Assembly: GCA_940671915.1 (NCBI GenBank)
Contig: CALNVZ010003426.1
Span: 24,086,214-24,150,213 of the forward strand
Source of the DNA: Paracentrotus lividus
Lineage: Eukaryota > Echinodermata > Echinoidea > Camarodonta > Echinidae
DNA length: 64,000 nt
Direction of reading: 5' to 3'
The notes under the pieces: generated by a model
Told to the model about the DNA's origin: nothing
The model's database searches: none
The model's input: the letters and a program-made list of their open reading frames with translations, nothing else
Shown here: in pieces, positions 12,601-21,849 of the stretch
How positions within the stretch are numbered: position 1 is the first letter of the stretch
Layout: every line of letters begins with the position of its first letter
Translations under genes and position numbers: made by a program

Positions 12601-15600
12601 TGTTCAAATGACTTGTCAGTGACCGATTACAATGTTTCTTTCAAATTTGCAATTGATAGCAAACCTTTGTGTTTTGTGGGGCCCAGGACAAAATATTGAT
12701 CCCCGACATTTCATTTTCTAAAATCACTCATGCATGACCGTCCATGCGTCATGTTGTCCATTTCATGTCATTTTAAAGCCCTTCTTTTAGCCTCGCTATC
12801 TCCATCATCCTAGATGCTACAGAATTTTAATAAAGTCCTGTGGGTATTAGCAGTCCATGAGCTGTATGCATCCAGCATTCTTCTATTTTGAATTGGTCTT
12901 CTTATTTTTTATACATAGTAAAGACAAATTCAACTCCCTTTTGAATCCCTCAACCGTGACTCAAAATATGCAAAAAAGCCATAGCCATCAAAAATTTACC
13001 CAGTTTCATTTAAAATTACAGAGTACCATTAGTCATGCAAAACAAAAACAGTGTCCTCTTTAAGTTCTAAAATCAGTCAAAATTCACGAGGATGCATACA
13101 CTTGTCAGGCAGCATATCCAATCCACTAAAATAATTGGTTACGTTTGACTCTTCACCTTTATGTGTTGTGTGACATCACAAGGAACAACTTCCAGCTTGT
13201 TTCCAAATTTCTAATGGCTATCTTGACCGTGTGCAGGGTCAATGGTCAATTTAAGTACATGTAAATATGCCCTGATTGTGTTAAAAAACACCTCATATTG
13301 TTAATTTTTTTGTGCTGCCAACTTTGAGTCTAGTTCTGAAGTGTAGGCTTCTATACAGTGCGTATCAAAATAACGCAACAAGATTTAATTTCAAAGTTGT
13401 GAAGATTGCGTTAGTTTTACACCAAATTGAGAAGTAACACGTTCAAGCCACATATCTCCTCTTTCCAATGATATTTTATTTATTCATACATGGTCATGGA
13501 TGGCTGAGTAATCATTCTTTTTGGACAATGGGACAAAGAGGACATGGGGCCAAATTTTAGACAATGCTTTGAGCTTCAAACTCAAACTCATAAATGATTC
13601 TTTGTCAGACAGTTGCAATGTCAAGTCATGAAGAGGAGGGGTAATTAAATACTTTGCTCTTGAGATAACCCCAAAGAAAAAGGTTTTAACAAGTCAGATC
13701 CAGAGATCACCGTGCCCTCACTACATCATGATAACAAGGGATGCCCCAAAAGCTCGGCCAATCTGTTTCTTACTGCAACTTTTTTGACATCGAGCGATTG
13801 CCTTGTATCATGATGTGCAGTGGCCACCGCGATCTCCGGACCTGACTTGTCGAGAGCAAAGGGTTTATTACCCCTCCACCCATGCCTCCACCTGACATTG
13901 CAACTCTCCGACAAAGAATCATTGATGAGTTTGATGCTCTACGCCACCCGGCCCCAATGGTCCGCAGGGCTGTGTGTGAGATGGAGAAACAAGCTAATTT
14001 CTGTGTGGAAAGGAATGGGGGCCATGTTGAGGGGCATGGGATGTAATGTTTCGAGAGAGACATCCTAAATAAGACAATGGTAAGTTGTGATTATTAATTC
14101 CATTATCCCATTTTGTTGAGTTACTTTCTGGTATAAGATGCCATGATTCTTGCCATGTCTGAAACTTGGCCCCAAGTCCACTTTGTCCAATTGTCCAAAA
14201 AGAATGATAACTCAGACATCCCTGACCATGTATGAATAAATAAGACATTATTGGAAAGAGATTATGCGGCTTTAACGTGTTACTACTCACTTTAGTGTAA
14301 AACTAACACAATCTTCACAACTTTGAAATTAAAGCTTGTTGAGTTTATTTTGATACGCACTGTATATAGTTTCCTACAATGTATGAAGGTCATTGCGATA
14401 TTAATTACCCCAAAATTGAAAATAGAATAAATATAGCCGTGACATACATGTACATCAAATTAAAGGCCTTGGTAAAAGAAAGGCAAAGCAAAAAATAAAA
14501 TTCGAAAATCATACTATTCGTTATGGAGTTATGCCTCATTAAACAGGGGGGGGGGGAGGGGGGCTCTGGTTCCGCGCCTGACCATTTATATATAGCCCAA
14601 TAGGTCTGGCCTGGGGGAGGTGGAACCTGCAGGCATTCATTCATCCCTTGAGATGTGGGTTGTTGACTGGTTGATCTCAATGAAAATTGGCATGCATATC
14701 ATATGATTAAAATCATAATCATTATACTTAAGAGGAAAGCTGTAAACTGGCCCAGCGGGCCCCCCCCCCTGGATCTGCGGCTGTCCATTTATATATAGCC
14801 CAGTAGGTCTGGCCTGGGGGAGGTGGGGGCTACAGGCATTCATTCATCCCTTGAGATGTGGGCTGGAACAAGACTGCTAAATTAATGCAAAAAAAATCTA
14901 AGTTTTACCTTATTTATCTCTAAAATGATAGAAAATGCTTTTTTAATAAGATTTCATATTGCATACATGTACTTTTGCATTAACAATTGATATATTTTCT
15001 GATGAAAAAATGAGCCTTGTTTGCCGAATTTCAATCTCTCGGCATCCGCCTTCGAATGTTGATGTGCGTATGATTCTAGTGCAGTGCACGTGCATGGTTA
15101 ATCATGACCATCGCGCAAGAGCGATAGAGAAAACGAACGTCGTTAAACAAACATAGTGAACACTCTAAATTTTAGCTATGATTATCCAAAGTTGATAAGC
15201 TGAAGCAATTATCTTTCACAAGGCTTAAATCACACAAAAAGATAAAGAAATAAAGGATAAAGCTAAAAAAAGGGATATGTTTTATGAAACAAAAACCCCA
15301 AATAAATCCTAGATTAACTGCAGTGACATTCTAGTCAAGAGCATAGGCCTATTATATTTATGATTATCGAAAATGAAAAAAAATTATGTTGTATCCATAG
15401 AGTTACGTATAGCACTCAGCTCTGTTGTTGTATCCCACAGAGGGCGCACGTCCGGAATCATGATGCAATTTATCACGCTCAAAAATAATTGTTTTTTGTA
15501 GAGGGGTATGCGGCAAGCGCAATACAAAGAAGACGGTTGGTAAATATCAAATAATTTTCCCATATTTATAATTTTCATAATATTTGGAATAGCTAGTGCG

Positions 15601-16408
15601 AATTTTCCTTGACTTTATTTCCTCTAAATTTGTAATTGTCCTTTTTAAAGCACTGAAATAAAGGCGTCCGGCAATACAACATACTACCATACATGAAATT
15701 TTCTGGAGATAATTTTCAAACATTAACTTAAGCAATGACCAGGTACAATTTCATTATCCTTTGGCCAGTCGTTTTAAGTTTATCACCATTTCAAAATGTG
15801 ACTCGCATGACACAGCAGTGTGACTAGCGTGACAAGTGTCATTTTGGACTAAAAGTTGAACCCTTTATCATGATTGCATATATTAATCATCATCATCATC
15901 ATCATCATCATCTGATACGGGAAGAGAGGCCACAATTCAACCAAACAAAACAGTCAGTTGTATCACATAAAAACAAAAGAATTCTTTCATTGAAGATTAG
16001 AAAGCTGATTGGAGCTCTTGCTCTGACTCTGAGTCTTGTCTTGACTTGAGTCTTGGAATATGCAATGCAAAAGGGTGATTTTCCCATTGACTTGTGTATT
16101 GTAGCAACAGAATTTAGAGAAAAAGCAAATCTGTTTCCAATTTTAAATGGTCATTTGACCATTTTGCAAAGTGTGAGTCTCTCATGATCATTGCATGTAT
16201 TGTTTCGCGCAGTCTAACGATAGCTCAGGACGCTTCCACTTCGATCGTGGCAGCCGCGCGTCCCGGGGCTAACCACCATACCCGGTACTGTGTTGAGTCT
16301 CCTACCTCTCGACCAAATCAAGACAAGAGTCACTTCACACGACTACCGAATCACGATTAGAAGATAGTCAAAAGAGACATTTGACACTTACCCCATTAGC
16401 CAATCCAT
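313..16408 (-). CDS. MOB2: MOB2-like MOB kinase activator, five coding exons (joined 16408-16392, 9218-9051, 6590-6491, 4725-4601, 659-313)
   Basis: MOB-family adaptor; known members bind the N-terminal regulatory domain of NDR/LATS kinases, and MOB2 acts with NDR kinases in cell morphology and cell-cycle control. Five exons with GT-AG borders and compatible phases give about 252 residues, against about 237 for human MOB2, if two missing bases in exon 2 are allowed. The protein opens with MDWLMG, the vertebrate MOB2 start. The MOB fold is evident: FFNNVNVLYG, then the zinc ligands C82-x4-C87 (FCTNDSC) and H162-x4-H167 (HIYYAH). MOB2-type rather than MOB1-type features are KGKKVKCTAPQYIEY, FPTKYG, and LDLHHHLNTIFTHMVLFAQE. 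The C-terminus ends in a Ser/Thr-rich low-complexity tail of about 37 residues. The introns (3.9, 1.8, 2.5 and 7.2 kb) are full of transposons. The gene lies head-to-tail downstream of RPS16. Exon calls rest on splice sites and family similarity, not on transcripts. Confidence 0.93.
1373..1539. repeat. 34-bp direct repeat flanking a (TTCAG)n microsatellite
   Basis: The word GGGAAGGAGGAGCAATTTGT plus 14 further matching bases occurs at 1373-1406 and again at 1506-1539. About five TTCAG repeats lie between them at 1451-1479. This looks like a local tandem duplication, or slippage, inside the last MOB2 intron. Confidence 0.75.
1832..2191. mobile_element. Harbinger-like MITE with TTA target duplication
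   Basis: A 360-bp element with imperfect terminal inverted repeats of about 45 bp. The left end is GGCGCCTTCTCCATTCAAAA and the right end is its complement with small changes. TTA flanks both ends (1829-1831 and 2192-2194). A three-base TWA duplication is typical of PIF/Harbinger elements. No coding sequence. Confidence 0.7.
3021..3390 (-). pseudogene. Inverted second copy of the Tc1 transposase C-terminus
   Basis: The minus strand reads VVFQHDRDSKHTAKHIKAL, then MRGDLERQHPQDSPSNLQQL and SMPRRLMTALEAKEG. This matches the C-terminal third of Tc1 transposases (H.DNDPKHTA; PSNL.EL...; SMPRR). It duplicates, inverted, the same region on the plus strand at about 3960-4260, which creates the long arms of the element. 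Confidence 0.7.
3750..4302 (+). pseudogene. Tc1-type transposase remnant, catalytic-domain part
   Basis: Frames broken by stops read VRHSIGCFMIWSCMAASRVG (compare the Tc1 'VMVWGC..' block), then KHPKYTANHIKAMLQQ (DPKHTA block) and EERAPHNPDLIPI (the W-P-x-Q-S-P-D-L-N-P-I block), then a degenerate C-terminus. Stops and frame changes make it inactive. It is the internal gene of the 2832-4489 element. Confidence 0.7.
4601..4725 (-). CDS. MOB2: MOB2 coding exon 4
   Basis: One hundred twenty-five bases between acceptor tctttgtag and donor gtaagtcatg. They encode VIYQWHDDKGKKVKCTAP, QYIEYSMVFAQKHIDDE and SVFPTKYG. The (K)CTAPQYI and FPTKYG motifs are characteristic of MOB2. The exon lies immediately beyond the nested transposon pair at 2242-4568. 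Confidence 0.92.
5100..5860. repeat. AT-rich intronic repeat with inverted segments and TGACCTTTGAC words
   Basis: Inverted copies of GGCTAAAGTTTTTTGTCTT occur at about 5162-5180 and 5218-5237. Words such as TGACCTTTGAC and TTCAAGGTCA recur at 5250, 5458, 5474 and 5770. It resembles the dispersed GACCTTTGACCT repeats elsewhere in the window. Element ends were not found. Confidence 0.4.
6491..6590 (-). CDS. MOB2: MOB2 coding exon 3 (first zinc-ligand pair)
   Basis: One hundred bases between acceptor attatgcag and donor gtaagtactc. They encode LSFFNNVNVLYGVLAGQFC then TNDSCPSMMAPGN. This contains the MOB motif FFN.(V/I)N.LYG and the two zinc-binding cysteines C82 and C87. Both borders fit the phases of exons 2 and 4. 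Confidence 0.92.
6948..7584. mobile_element. TTTCGCGAA-type mariner MITE, split by a TTAA MITE
   Basis: A diverged copy of the 199-bp CTGTATAAGTGG...CTTATACAG family, which is found intact at 33927, 37347 and 60956. It is interrupted after the 'acttccact' segment by the insertion at 7024-7460, after which homology resumes (aaggctatttatagcaatga). The TTCGCG words are largely kept in the left part and eroded in the right. Confidence 0.75.
7024..7460. mobile_element. piggyBac-like TTAA MITE nested in the TTTCGCGAA MITE
   Basis: 437 bp starting AGGGATGCAG and ending AATCCCT, with TTAA on both sides (7020-7023 and 7461-7464). Its insertion point is defined by comparison with the uninterrupted host-element copies at 37347 and 60956. 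It has no coding capacity. Confidence 0.75.
8284..9025. mobile_element. TIR element with repeated GTCACTCCGTAACC motif
   Basis: 742 bp with 13-bp inverted ends GGGCAGTTCCAAG / CTTGGAACTGCCC and a possible TAAT duplication. The motif GTCACTCCGTAACC occurs at 8621 and 8827, with variants at 8635 (GTCATCCGTAACC) and 9000 (GTCACTCCGTTACC). The last copy runs straight into the right TIR. A second, incomplete copy begins at 32861. It ends 26 bp from MOB2 exon 2. Confidence 0.65.
9051..9218 (-). CDS. MOB2: MOB2 coding exon 2, carrying two apparent 1-nt deletions
   Basis: Acceptor tttacag and donor gtaagt flank 168 bases. The phases of exons 1 and 3 require length 2 modulo 3, for example 170, so two bases are missing. 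Reading frames switch near 9145-9155 and near 9107-9118: GKAGRNKDKSKP...EEPKLYL, then DAQNVKAQIIE, then DIREIVRLPHGLDENEWLCT. These segments follow the MOB2 order (YL..E..KARI....LV.LP..ID.NEWLA). Conservation on both sides of each break argues for assembly errors rather than a decayed gene. Confidence 0.85.
9269..10936. mobile_element. Tc1/mariner-like element with long inverted ends
   Basis: 1,668 bp flanked by TA, with ends CAGTTGTCCGCAAAATTGTT and its complement. Inverted similarity extends about 250 bp, with a further inverted block at about 9590-9730 against 10510-10640. A minus-strand frame at 9746-9943 reads CQQDEIQKHTAKVVQ, the D-x-x-K-H-T-A block of Tc1 transposases. No intact transposase remains. 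Confidence 0.75.
11220..12170. repeat. Motif-array region: TCACRAATGTTAC and GGTGTCCACC
   Basis: Two short words recur on both strands in AT-rich DNA. TCA(T/C)(A/G)AATGTTA occurs at 11441, 11618, 11808, 11974 (inverted) and, as a variant, 12152. GGTGTCCA or its inverse occurs at 11225, 11426, 11784, 11989 and 12138. No clear TIR was identified. The layout resembles the other motif-array elements. Confidence 0.5.
12180..13353. other. MOB2 intron sequence without recognised features
   Basis: AT-rich, no splice-bounded coding exon, RNA gene or element end recognised. Short GACC/GGTC words and poly-T runs are present. Confidence 0.4.
13356..14362. mobile_element. Mariner/IS630-type element with transposase remnant
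   Basis: 1,007 bp with ends CAGTGCGTATCAAAATAA and the inverted counterpart ending TACGCACTG, flanked by TA. TIR similarity runs about 250 bp. The interior encodes, in broken frames on the plus strand, HDVQWPPRSPDL (the catalytic-aspartate W-P-P-R-S-P-D-L block) and about 100 bp later ATLRQRIIDEFDALRHPAPM then NFCVERNGGHVEGHG, a typical transposase C-terminus. Confidence 0.75.
13770..14046 (+). pseudogene. Mariner/IS630-type transposase C-terminal fragment
   Basis: The WPPRSPDL block and the LRQRII...NGGHVE tail are in different frames, so at least one frameshift separates them. The upstream DDE half and the helix-turn-helix domain are missing or decayed beyond recognition. Confidence 0.65.
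14543..14866. repeat. Direct duplication with GGCCTGGGGGAGGTGG word
   Basis: A segment of about 100 bp (ccatttatatatagcccaat ... tcatcccttgagatgtggg) occurs at about 14580-14660 and again at 14785-14862, about 207 bp apart. Each copy is preceded by a G- or C-rich homopolymer. It lies in MOB2 intron 1. Confidence 0.7.
15760..16160. repeat. Fragment of the GTGACTCGCGTGAC motif-array family
   Basis: Closely related to 58790-59095, including two degenerate motif copies (GTGACTCGCATGAC at 15798, GTGACTAGCGTGAC at 15820). It contains a (CAT)n tract at about 15884-15911 that the other copy lacks. It lies 230 bp from MOB2 exon 1. Confidence 0.7.
16392..16408 (-). CDS. MOB2: MOB2 coding exon 1 (MDWLMG start)
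   Basis: Seventeen coding bases, ATGGATTGGCTAATGGG, followed by the donor gtaagtgtc. They encode MDWLM plus two bases of Gly6, which exon 2 completes. The short peptide is identical to the N-terminus of vertebrate MOB2, so the exon is convincing despite its size. It is too short for ORF-based detection. Confidence 0.9.
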
Positions 16409-16409
16409 G

Positions 16410-16502
16410 CTAATTTAGAGTCTGAAGCTTAAATAGATCTAGAACAAAATCCGGTAAATCTGGGGCCAACTCTCTCGCAGTCTGTGTCGATATATCTGAC
16501 AT
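16410..16502 (-). CDS. 30-codon upstream ORF in the MOB2 5' leader
   Basis: An ATG at 16502-16500 opens a 30-codon frame (MSDISTQTARELAPDLPD then FVLDLFKLQTLN) whose TAG ends one base before the MOB2 ATG. The composition looks protein-like rather than like simple sequence. It could be a translational-control uORF or part of an alternative N-terminal exon. Whether this stretch is transcribed is unknown, and a single-base assembly error would change the reading. Confidence 0.4.
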   Translation of the reverse strand: MSDISTQTARELAPDLPDFVLDLFKLQTLN

Positions 16503-17950
16503 GGCTAGGTAAAGAGTTGATATTTCAGAGAGAGAAAAACGGAGAGAGAGATCGTCTGTGCTATATGCACGTAACAAAGTGTAGTATCATTGATGATATA
16601 CCTAGGAAAGTGAGGTAAGATGAGCCACTTTTTACATTTTGGCTCCTGACTCACAATAGTGAAGTACAACTACTGTTCTCCCTTTTCCCCTATTCAGCTG
16701 TGAAGCAATGCATATATTTCTCTAATTTCCCGCTAAAAAAGGTTGTCAAGTGGATCAATTTAGCCCAGACATAGATCTAGTACATGAAACTTGAAACTTG
16801 AAACTTTATTTCTTTCGACCCCTTTCGGAGTAAGAGAAAAATACATATAATACATTGTTTTATAACATTCATGTAATATGGCAATATAAATACTTGTAAA
16901 CGATTTGAACAAGTCATATAATGATTAGTTAATACTTATAGTTAGGCATACATAACTTGAAAAGTACAATTTTATCTTATATTTCATAAATTTATCATAT
17001 GCGGCGGTCACAACTCGTCGTAGGCTACGGAGCAATCAAGGTAGCCTGCGTTGCATGTACAGTGCACGCACACAGGCTAGGTCCTGGGTCAACTTCTGCG
17101 ATTCCTGCGTTTCTGTAGTAATACATGCATTGTACCTGCAAGGTACCTCCGCTGCACGAATTTTCTACGAAATCCATCGTACGGAGTTGCACGTCGATGG
17201 TACGGCGAGTTGTGACCTCCGCATTATACTTGACTCGATTCGATCAGCCACTATTAAACAGCTGCGCTGCATAAATAAGTACCCTAACAAACCTAGCAAG
17301 TTTTGACAAAAACTTTACGTCTTTTACCAGCTGCCCACACCCCCTCCAATTTCAAATTATTATTTCCCCGAAAATTATTATCTTCCCGAAAAAATACATA
17401 TATTCTCGTATACTTTTCTCAATACGAAAATTAAAAACGTTATCTACGCGTCGATTTGAACGACCACATCGTATTTTCGGACCTTGAAAGTGTACACAAA
17501 AAGGACACGTAACACACGTACGGGACAATTATTTCATGAACTGAAATATTTTCCATTAAATATTTGGTGTAGCCAAGGCGTAGCAACATGTTGTGTAAAA
17601 AAATCCCGCTGGAAAAAAAAAGAATCATAATACAACACATTACTGTAAAAAAGTAAATATTTTGTTTCATTACTCGAGGTGGGAGGCCGCGAGTAATAAA
17701 ACTTTATTATTTTACATCAGCTCAGTATACTATACTCTTCAAGCCCGGCGATTTCATGTCACGAGTGGGGGGGGGGGGGAACGGAAACACCCGAAAGTGA
17801 AAAATAATACCCTCAAAATACGCAAACTTCGCACATTATGCAGAAACTAATAAACATGTTTGCGAGCGCGAAGCGCGAGCCGAAAATTTTGCCATATAAT
17901 AACATTTAGCGTTGTATTTGACATACATTTTATATAACTCTTTACTATTA
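16503..17950. other. Sequence 5' of MOB2; probable leader/promoter zone and unassigned intergenic DNA
   Basis: Minus-strand transcription of MOB2 should begin here. A pyrimidine-rich run (GAGAGAGA on the plus strand, 16530-16552) lies near the uORF, but no convincing TATA or initiator was singled out. A (TTGAAAC)n tract at 16788-16808 next to 'tttatttctttcg' looks like a retroposon tail. The 16990-17250 stretch is richer in CpG (gtcgtaggc, tacggcg) and is unexplained. Confidence 0.35.
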
Positions 17951-17959
17951 GCTTCACAA

Positions 17960-19463
17960 CCCAGGTCGAAATTCCCATAGGCTCCATTAGAAACCAACAG
18001 AAAATTTCTATTGGTTTCTAATGGTGTCTGATTGATTCTAATGGTTTCTAATGGACCATCAGAATGTCAATTGTATTCCAATAGAGACCAATACAATGGG
18101 AATATCAGAATCCTAATGGACCCACAGAGGACCAATAGGCTCCAATAGATAGCAAGAGATTCTGTTGGTGTCTGGCCATCAACCTCTATTGGTCCAATAC
18201 AAATTGGTTTTCTGGCCTTTGTATTGGACCCGTAAACCAATAGAGTCGGATGGTCTCTATTGGTTCCAGGCTGTTGGAACCATAAACCAACACAGACCAT
18301 CAGACTCTATTGGTCTCTAGGCCTATTAGTTTCAGGCTGTCCCATATACAATAATTATTGGGGTTTTCTATTTTTCTTGGTTCCCAGTGGTGTCTAATGG
18401 TTTCTATTAGTTTCTATCAGCTTTTGTTGGTTTCCATAATTTTTATTTATTAGTTTCTATTGATTTCTATTAATTAGCTTGCTTCTGTTGGCTTGGGGTC
18501 TTCCCACAAGGCTGAGTGCCCTTGAGGCTGAGGGCCCGCGAGGCCTGAGGGTCCACGAGGCCGAGCAGTATATTGCAAAACACAATATGAGAAAAATCGG
18601 TCTCATGGGAAAATACTCGGCCTCGTGGGCACTCGGCCTCGTGGGCGCTCGGCCTCGTGGGCCCTCGGCCTCGTGGACCCTCTCCGTTGGCTTGTATCAG
18701 TTTGTGTTGGCTTATATCGGTTTGTTGTTGGTTTCTACTGGTTTCTGTAATTTTCTGTTCAGATGTTATTTTTGACTCGTTTCTATTGGTTTCTGTTGGT
18801 TTCTATTGGTTTCTAATGGTTTCTGTTGGTCATGAATATTCATAAGCAGTATTCTGAGATTTGGAAAAAAGGTGGAAAATAAATAGAAATATGCAATTTT
18901 CATCCATGTAGCTGGCATTTGGCTTATTAATATAATCAAAAATATTTTAGTTTATTAGTGTTTTATGTTTAACACAATTTCAAATTGATTCATAATGACA
19001 ATTCTTCATATTTCATTAACAAAAGTGTAATTTGATATTAAGTAACTGTCTTTCTTCAAACATTTTGCCTGTAGTACTTTATATAGCAGGGGTCGACAAT
19101 GTGCCAGTAGTAATAGGGCCTTAATATAGGATAGCATACGTTAGGATAGGATATGATAGGATAGGGTAGGACTCATTGTTAATGTCAACATGTTTATGTG
19201 AGTTGTTAGCCGAAACAATCCAAAAGATTTTATTACTCTATTTTCATTAATTAATTTCTTATTGGTCCATTAGAAAATGTCTATTGGACCAATAGAAAAA
19301 TTCTAATGGACCAACAGAAAATGTCTATTGGTCCATTAGAAATTTCTAATGGTTCTGTGGGTCCCATATTTCATAAACCATTAGAAACCATTAGAGACCA
19401 ACAGCCCTAATGGTTTCTGATGGTCCAACAGGCTAATGGAGCCTATGGGAATTTCGACCTGGG
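17960..19463. mobile_element. Inverted-repeat element built from TTTCTATTGG/TAATGG words
   Basis: 1.5 kb bounded by CCCAGGTCGAAATTCCCATA and its inverse (19434-19463). The interior is dominated by degenerate copies of TTTCTATTGGT or its complement: one orientation at 18000-18460 and 18775-18830, both orientations at 19250-19430. A GC-rich hairpin (GGCCTCGTGGGC units, 18508-18680) sits in the middle. No coding sequence is credible; ORFs here are repeat translations. Confidence 0.65.
18508..18680. repeat. Inverted minisatellite CTCGGCCTCGTGGGC / GCCCACGAGGCCGAG
   Basis: Four units of about 16 bp (CTCGGCCTCGTGGGC type) at 18618-18680 face about four degenerate inverted units at 18508-18562, around a 55-base AT-rich loop. 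A transcript could form a long GC hairpin. Confidence 0.7.
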
Positions 19464-19892
19464 AAGCTATAATCACTACATAAAAATATGTTAAGCTTTA
19501 AAAATCGAGGGGGACGATCCCTCCCAGAAAAAAATCGAGGGGGGACACGTCCCCCCCCCCCCCCCCCCCCCCCCCTGGGATCGCCGCCAATGCTACTCTT
19601 CATCATATCCAAATCCTAATCCATGACTACCTGGTTTCCAAATGAGGCTAACAAGAAAAATCAATGTAACTTTTTATCAATCTTTGTGTTACACCCCACT
19701 TGTCTTTTTTATGGTTCTTGGTAGGGGGCCTATGGTTCTTGGCAGTGGCGTATTTAGGGTCAAGTTCGCCCGGGGCAAATGTTGACTTTGCGCCCCCCCC
19801 CCCTACTTCTCTCCAGTTCTGCTCAACGATTTGTTTTAGTTTATTGTACCAGTGTCATAATACATTTCCCCAGATGTGGGGATAATTTGCTG

Positions 19893-19985
19893 TCCATAAT
19901 AATAATAATAATAATAGCTTCTTATATAGCGCCTAATATGAAACAAATTCATCTCTAAGCGCTTTACAATAATATTACATACACG
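19893..19985. mobile_element. Retroposon 3' tail: (TAA)n followed by TATAGCGCC...AAGCGCTTTAC
   Basis: (AAT)n then 'cttatatagcgcc' and 'ctaagcgctttacaat', read inverted, is the widespread 3' tail of LINE/SINE retroposons in marine animals. Only the tail is present. It inserted into, or was captured by, the hAT-like element around it. Confidence 0.6.
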
Positions 19986-20539
19986 TAGCTTATCAATTTT
20001 TATTTCCTCTACAAATATTTTAATTTAATGCGAGCGCGAAGCGCGAGCGGAAAATTTTGAGTTCTAATTGGACCACTCGAATCTTGCATTTAAGAATCAT
20101 GAATACAGATTTCGTTATCAACGAAGGTACAATAAAAAAATATAAAAAATGCCTTACCTTTCGGGTGTCAAAAAGCCTATTGCACAAAGTGTTTTGGGAG
20201 TTGTATGCATTTGATTCTTTTCAGTAGGAGAACAATAATTTTAAACTTTTTTTTTTTAGTACTCCTCAAATGATTTATGAACCTATAATACAATGGACAG
20301 AGCGCGAAGCGCATGCGAAAAATTTCAGAACTCTAACTTAAATAAACTTTGCAAGGAACACCGCAGGTCTTAATACCAATTAATGGTCATAAAATATGGA
20401 AACAAAGACAATTGGACAATGAAGAGGATTAAGGACTATAAAAAGGAGGAAAGAGCAGCGAAGAAAAAGCACGGACAGTAATGAAAAAAAAAAATCATTT
20501 TACTCAGAGGACCTGATGTTTATCTGAAAGCGAGGGGGG

Positions 20540-20850
20540 AGGGCGAACAAATTAATACTATAAATTTAAGGCGCAAATATTGATCTTAATTATTTAAAGG
20601 GGGCTCCAAATTAAATCGAAACTCAGGGGATGTCAAATCGGTCTTTAAATTAATCATTAGGGCACACAATTTATCTCAACCTTTATAGAGGGACGCTAAA
20701 TTGAAGTTAAGGGAGCCGTTTTGATCTTCAATATAGGCCTATACAGGGGGCGCAAAACTGACCAGAAACCAAAAAGTTACTAAACCTAAAAATTGACTAG
20801 AAACTTTGGGGCGCCAAAAAGTTAAACTTAGTGGTGCTATTATATATGGG
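20540..20850. repeat. Degenerate GGCGC...AAATTGATC array, orientation A
   Basis: Roughly 40-55-bp units such as 'gggggcgcaaaactgacc' and 'ggggcgccaaaaagtt'. The same family appears in the opposite orientation at 21850-22216 and at 50930-51430. Confidence 0.65.
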
Positions 20851-21224
20851 GGCGCGGGGCAAAATTAAAAATTGGAGGAAACATGGCCCCAAATTCCACT
20901 GTGGATCACCAATCTCCTTTTCCTTCTTCTCCTCTTTTTCCTTTTTTTTTTTTCCTTTCTTTTTCTTTTCTTTTTCTCCCCTTTTTTTCGCCCCCTTGAA
21001 GCTCTCGCCCGGGCACGCTGCCCCCGCTTTGCCCCCCCCTAGATACGCCACTGGTTCTTGGTATAATGTAATGGGTCAAATTGATAGAGGCATGTGTATG
21101 AACATAGGTTTGATGATATATCGACCGCACAGGTGAAATAATAAATGTTCTTATGAATATTACATGACACTTTATAGAATTTACATTTACAAGTATTATA
21201 CATAACACAACGGAGAGCAGCTCG

Positions 21225-21345
21225 CACGTGACTTTACAGAATCAAAACTTTAAATATTATTCATAACTTAGTTATTTTTGGGTCGATTTTCTTCAAACCT
21301 CCACTCATATGTTTCTTTTATTTTCTGCATTTTTAAACATAAGTT
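21225..21345. mobile_element. Fragment of the AGGGGAAGTTCACCC TTAA-MITE family
   Basis: Matches the terminal 100 bases of the copies at 25231 and 37183 ('gacgtcacagaatcaaaact', 'cttcaaactt', 'cactcatat'). The terminal TTAA is not seen here. Confidence 0.55.
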
Positions 21346-21369
21346 TGAATCACTTTAATAGCCAAATCC

Positions 21370-21745
21370 GGGTTTTCATTTTTGGACGAATTAACCGTAT
21401 TTCATTTTCAGAAGAATTAATGAACCTTATTCCATTTTCGGAGTCCGAAAATGGAGATTCGGAACAACGAACTCTATATTATTGTCGGACGAATGAACCC
21501 TATTTCATTTCGGACGAATGAATCTTCGGATAAACGAACTTCCGGAACAACGAATCCGATTTCATTTTCGGACGAATGAACCTTCGGACTAATGCATCAA
21601 ATACTCCGAAGAACAAACCTGAATTATGTAATTTTCGGACGAACAAATTACATCTAGGCATAGGGAATTTGCGTGTTCGGACAATCGAACACTTCTGAAC
21701 AACGAACCTTCGGACAACTGAATCTTCAGAACAACGAGCTGTAAC
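21370..21745. repeat. Degenerate short array of TTTTCGGACGAATGAACC units
   Basis: About 14 imperfect units containing TTCGGA(C/A)(G/A)AA(C/T)GAA in one orientation, with spacing that alternates between about 18 and 36 bases. CpG is preserved in nearly all units. Apparent ORFs are repeat translations. Confidence 0.7.
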
Positions 21746-21849
21746 CGATACAATTACTCCTTGGAAAAAATGATGCAAGCACGAGAGAAAATTTTACTTA
21801 TTATTACCTATATTCTACATAGCTACTAGAAGGTATGGAATTTTTTAGA

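Larger units (their letters stand above)
19743..21053. mobile_element. hAT-like non-autonomous element with 8-bp target duplication
   Basis: The ends CAGTGGCGTATTTAGGG and CCTAGATACGCCACTG are inverted, and GTTCTTGG flanks both sides (19735-19742 and 21054-21061). Eight-base duplications and CAGTGGCG ends are typical of hAT elements. The interior holds the (AAT)n/GCGCTTTAC retroposon tail at 19895-19980, two GAGCGCGAAGCGC words (20030, 20300), and an array of GGCGCC-containing units. Confidence 0.75.
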
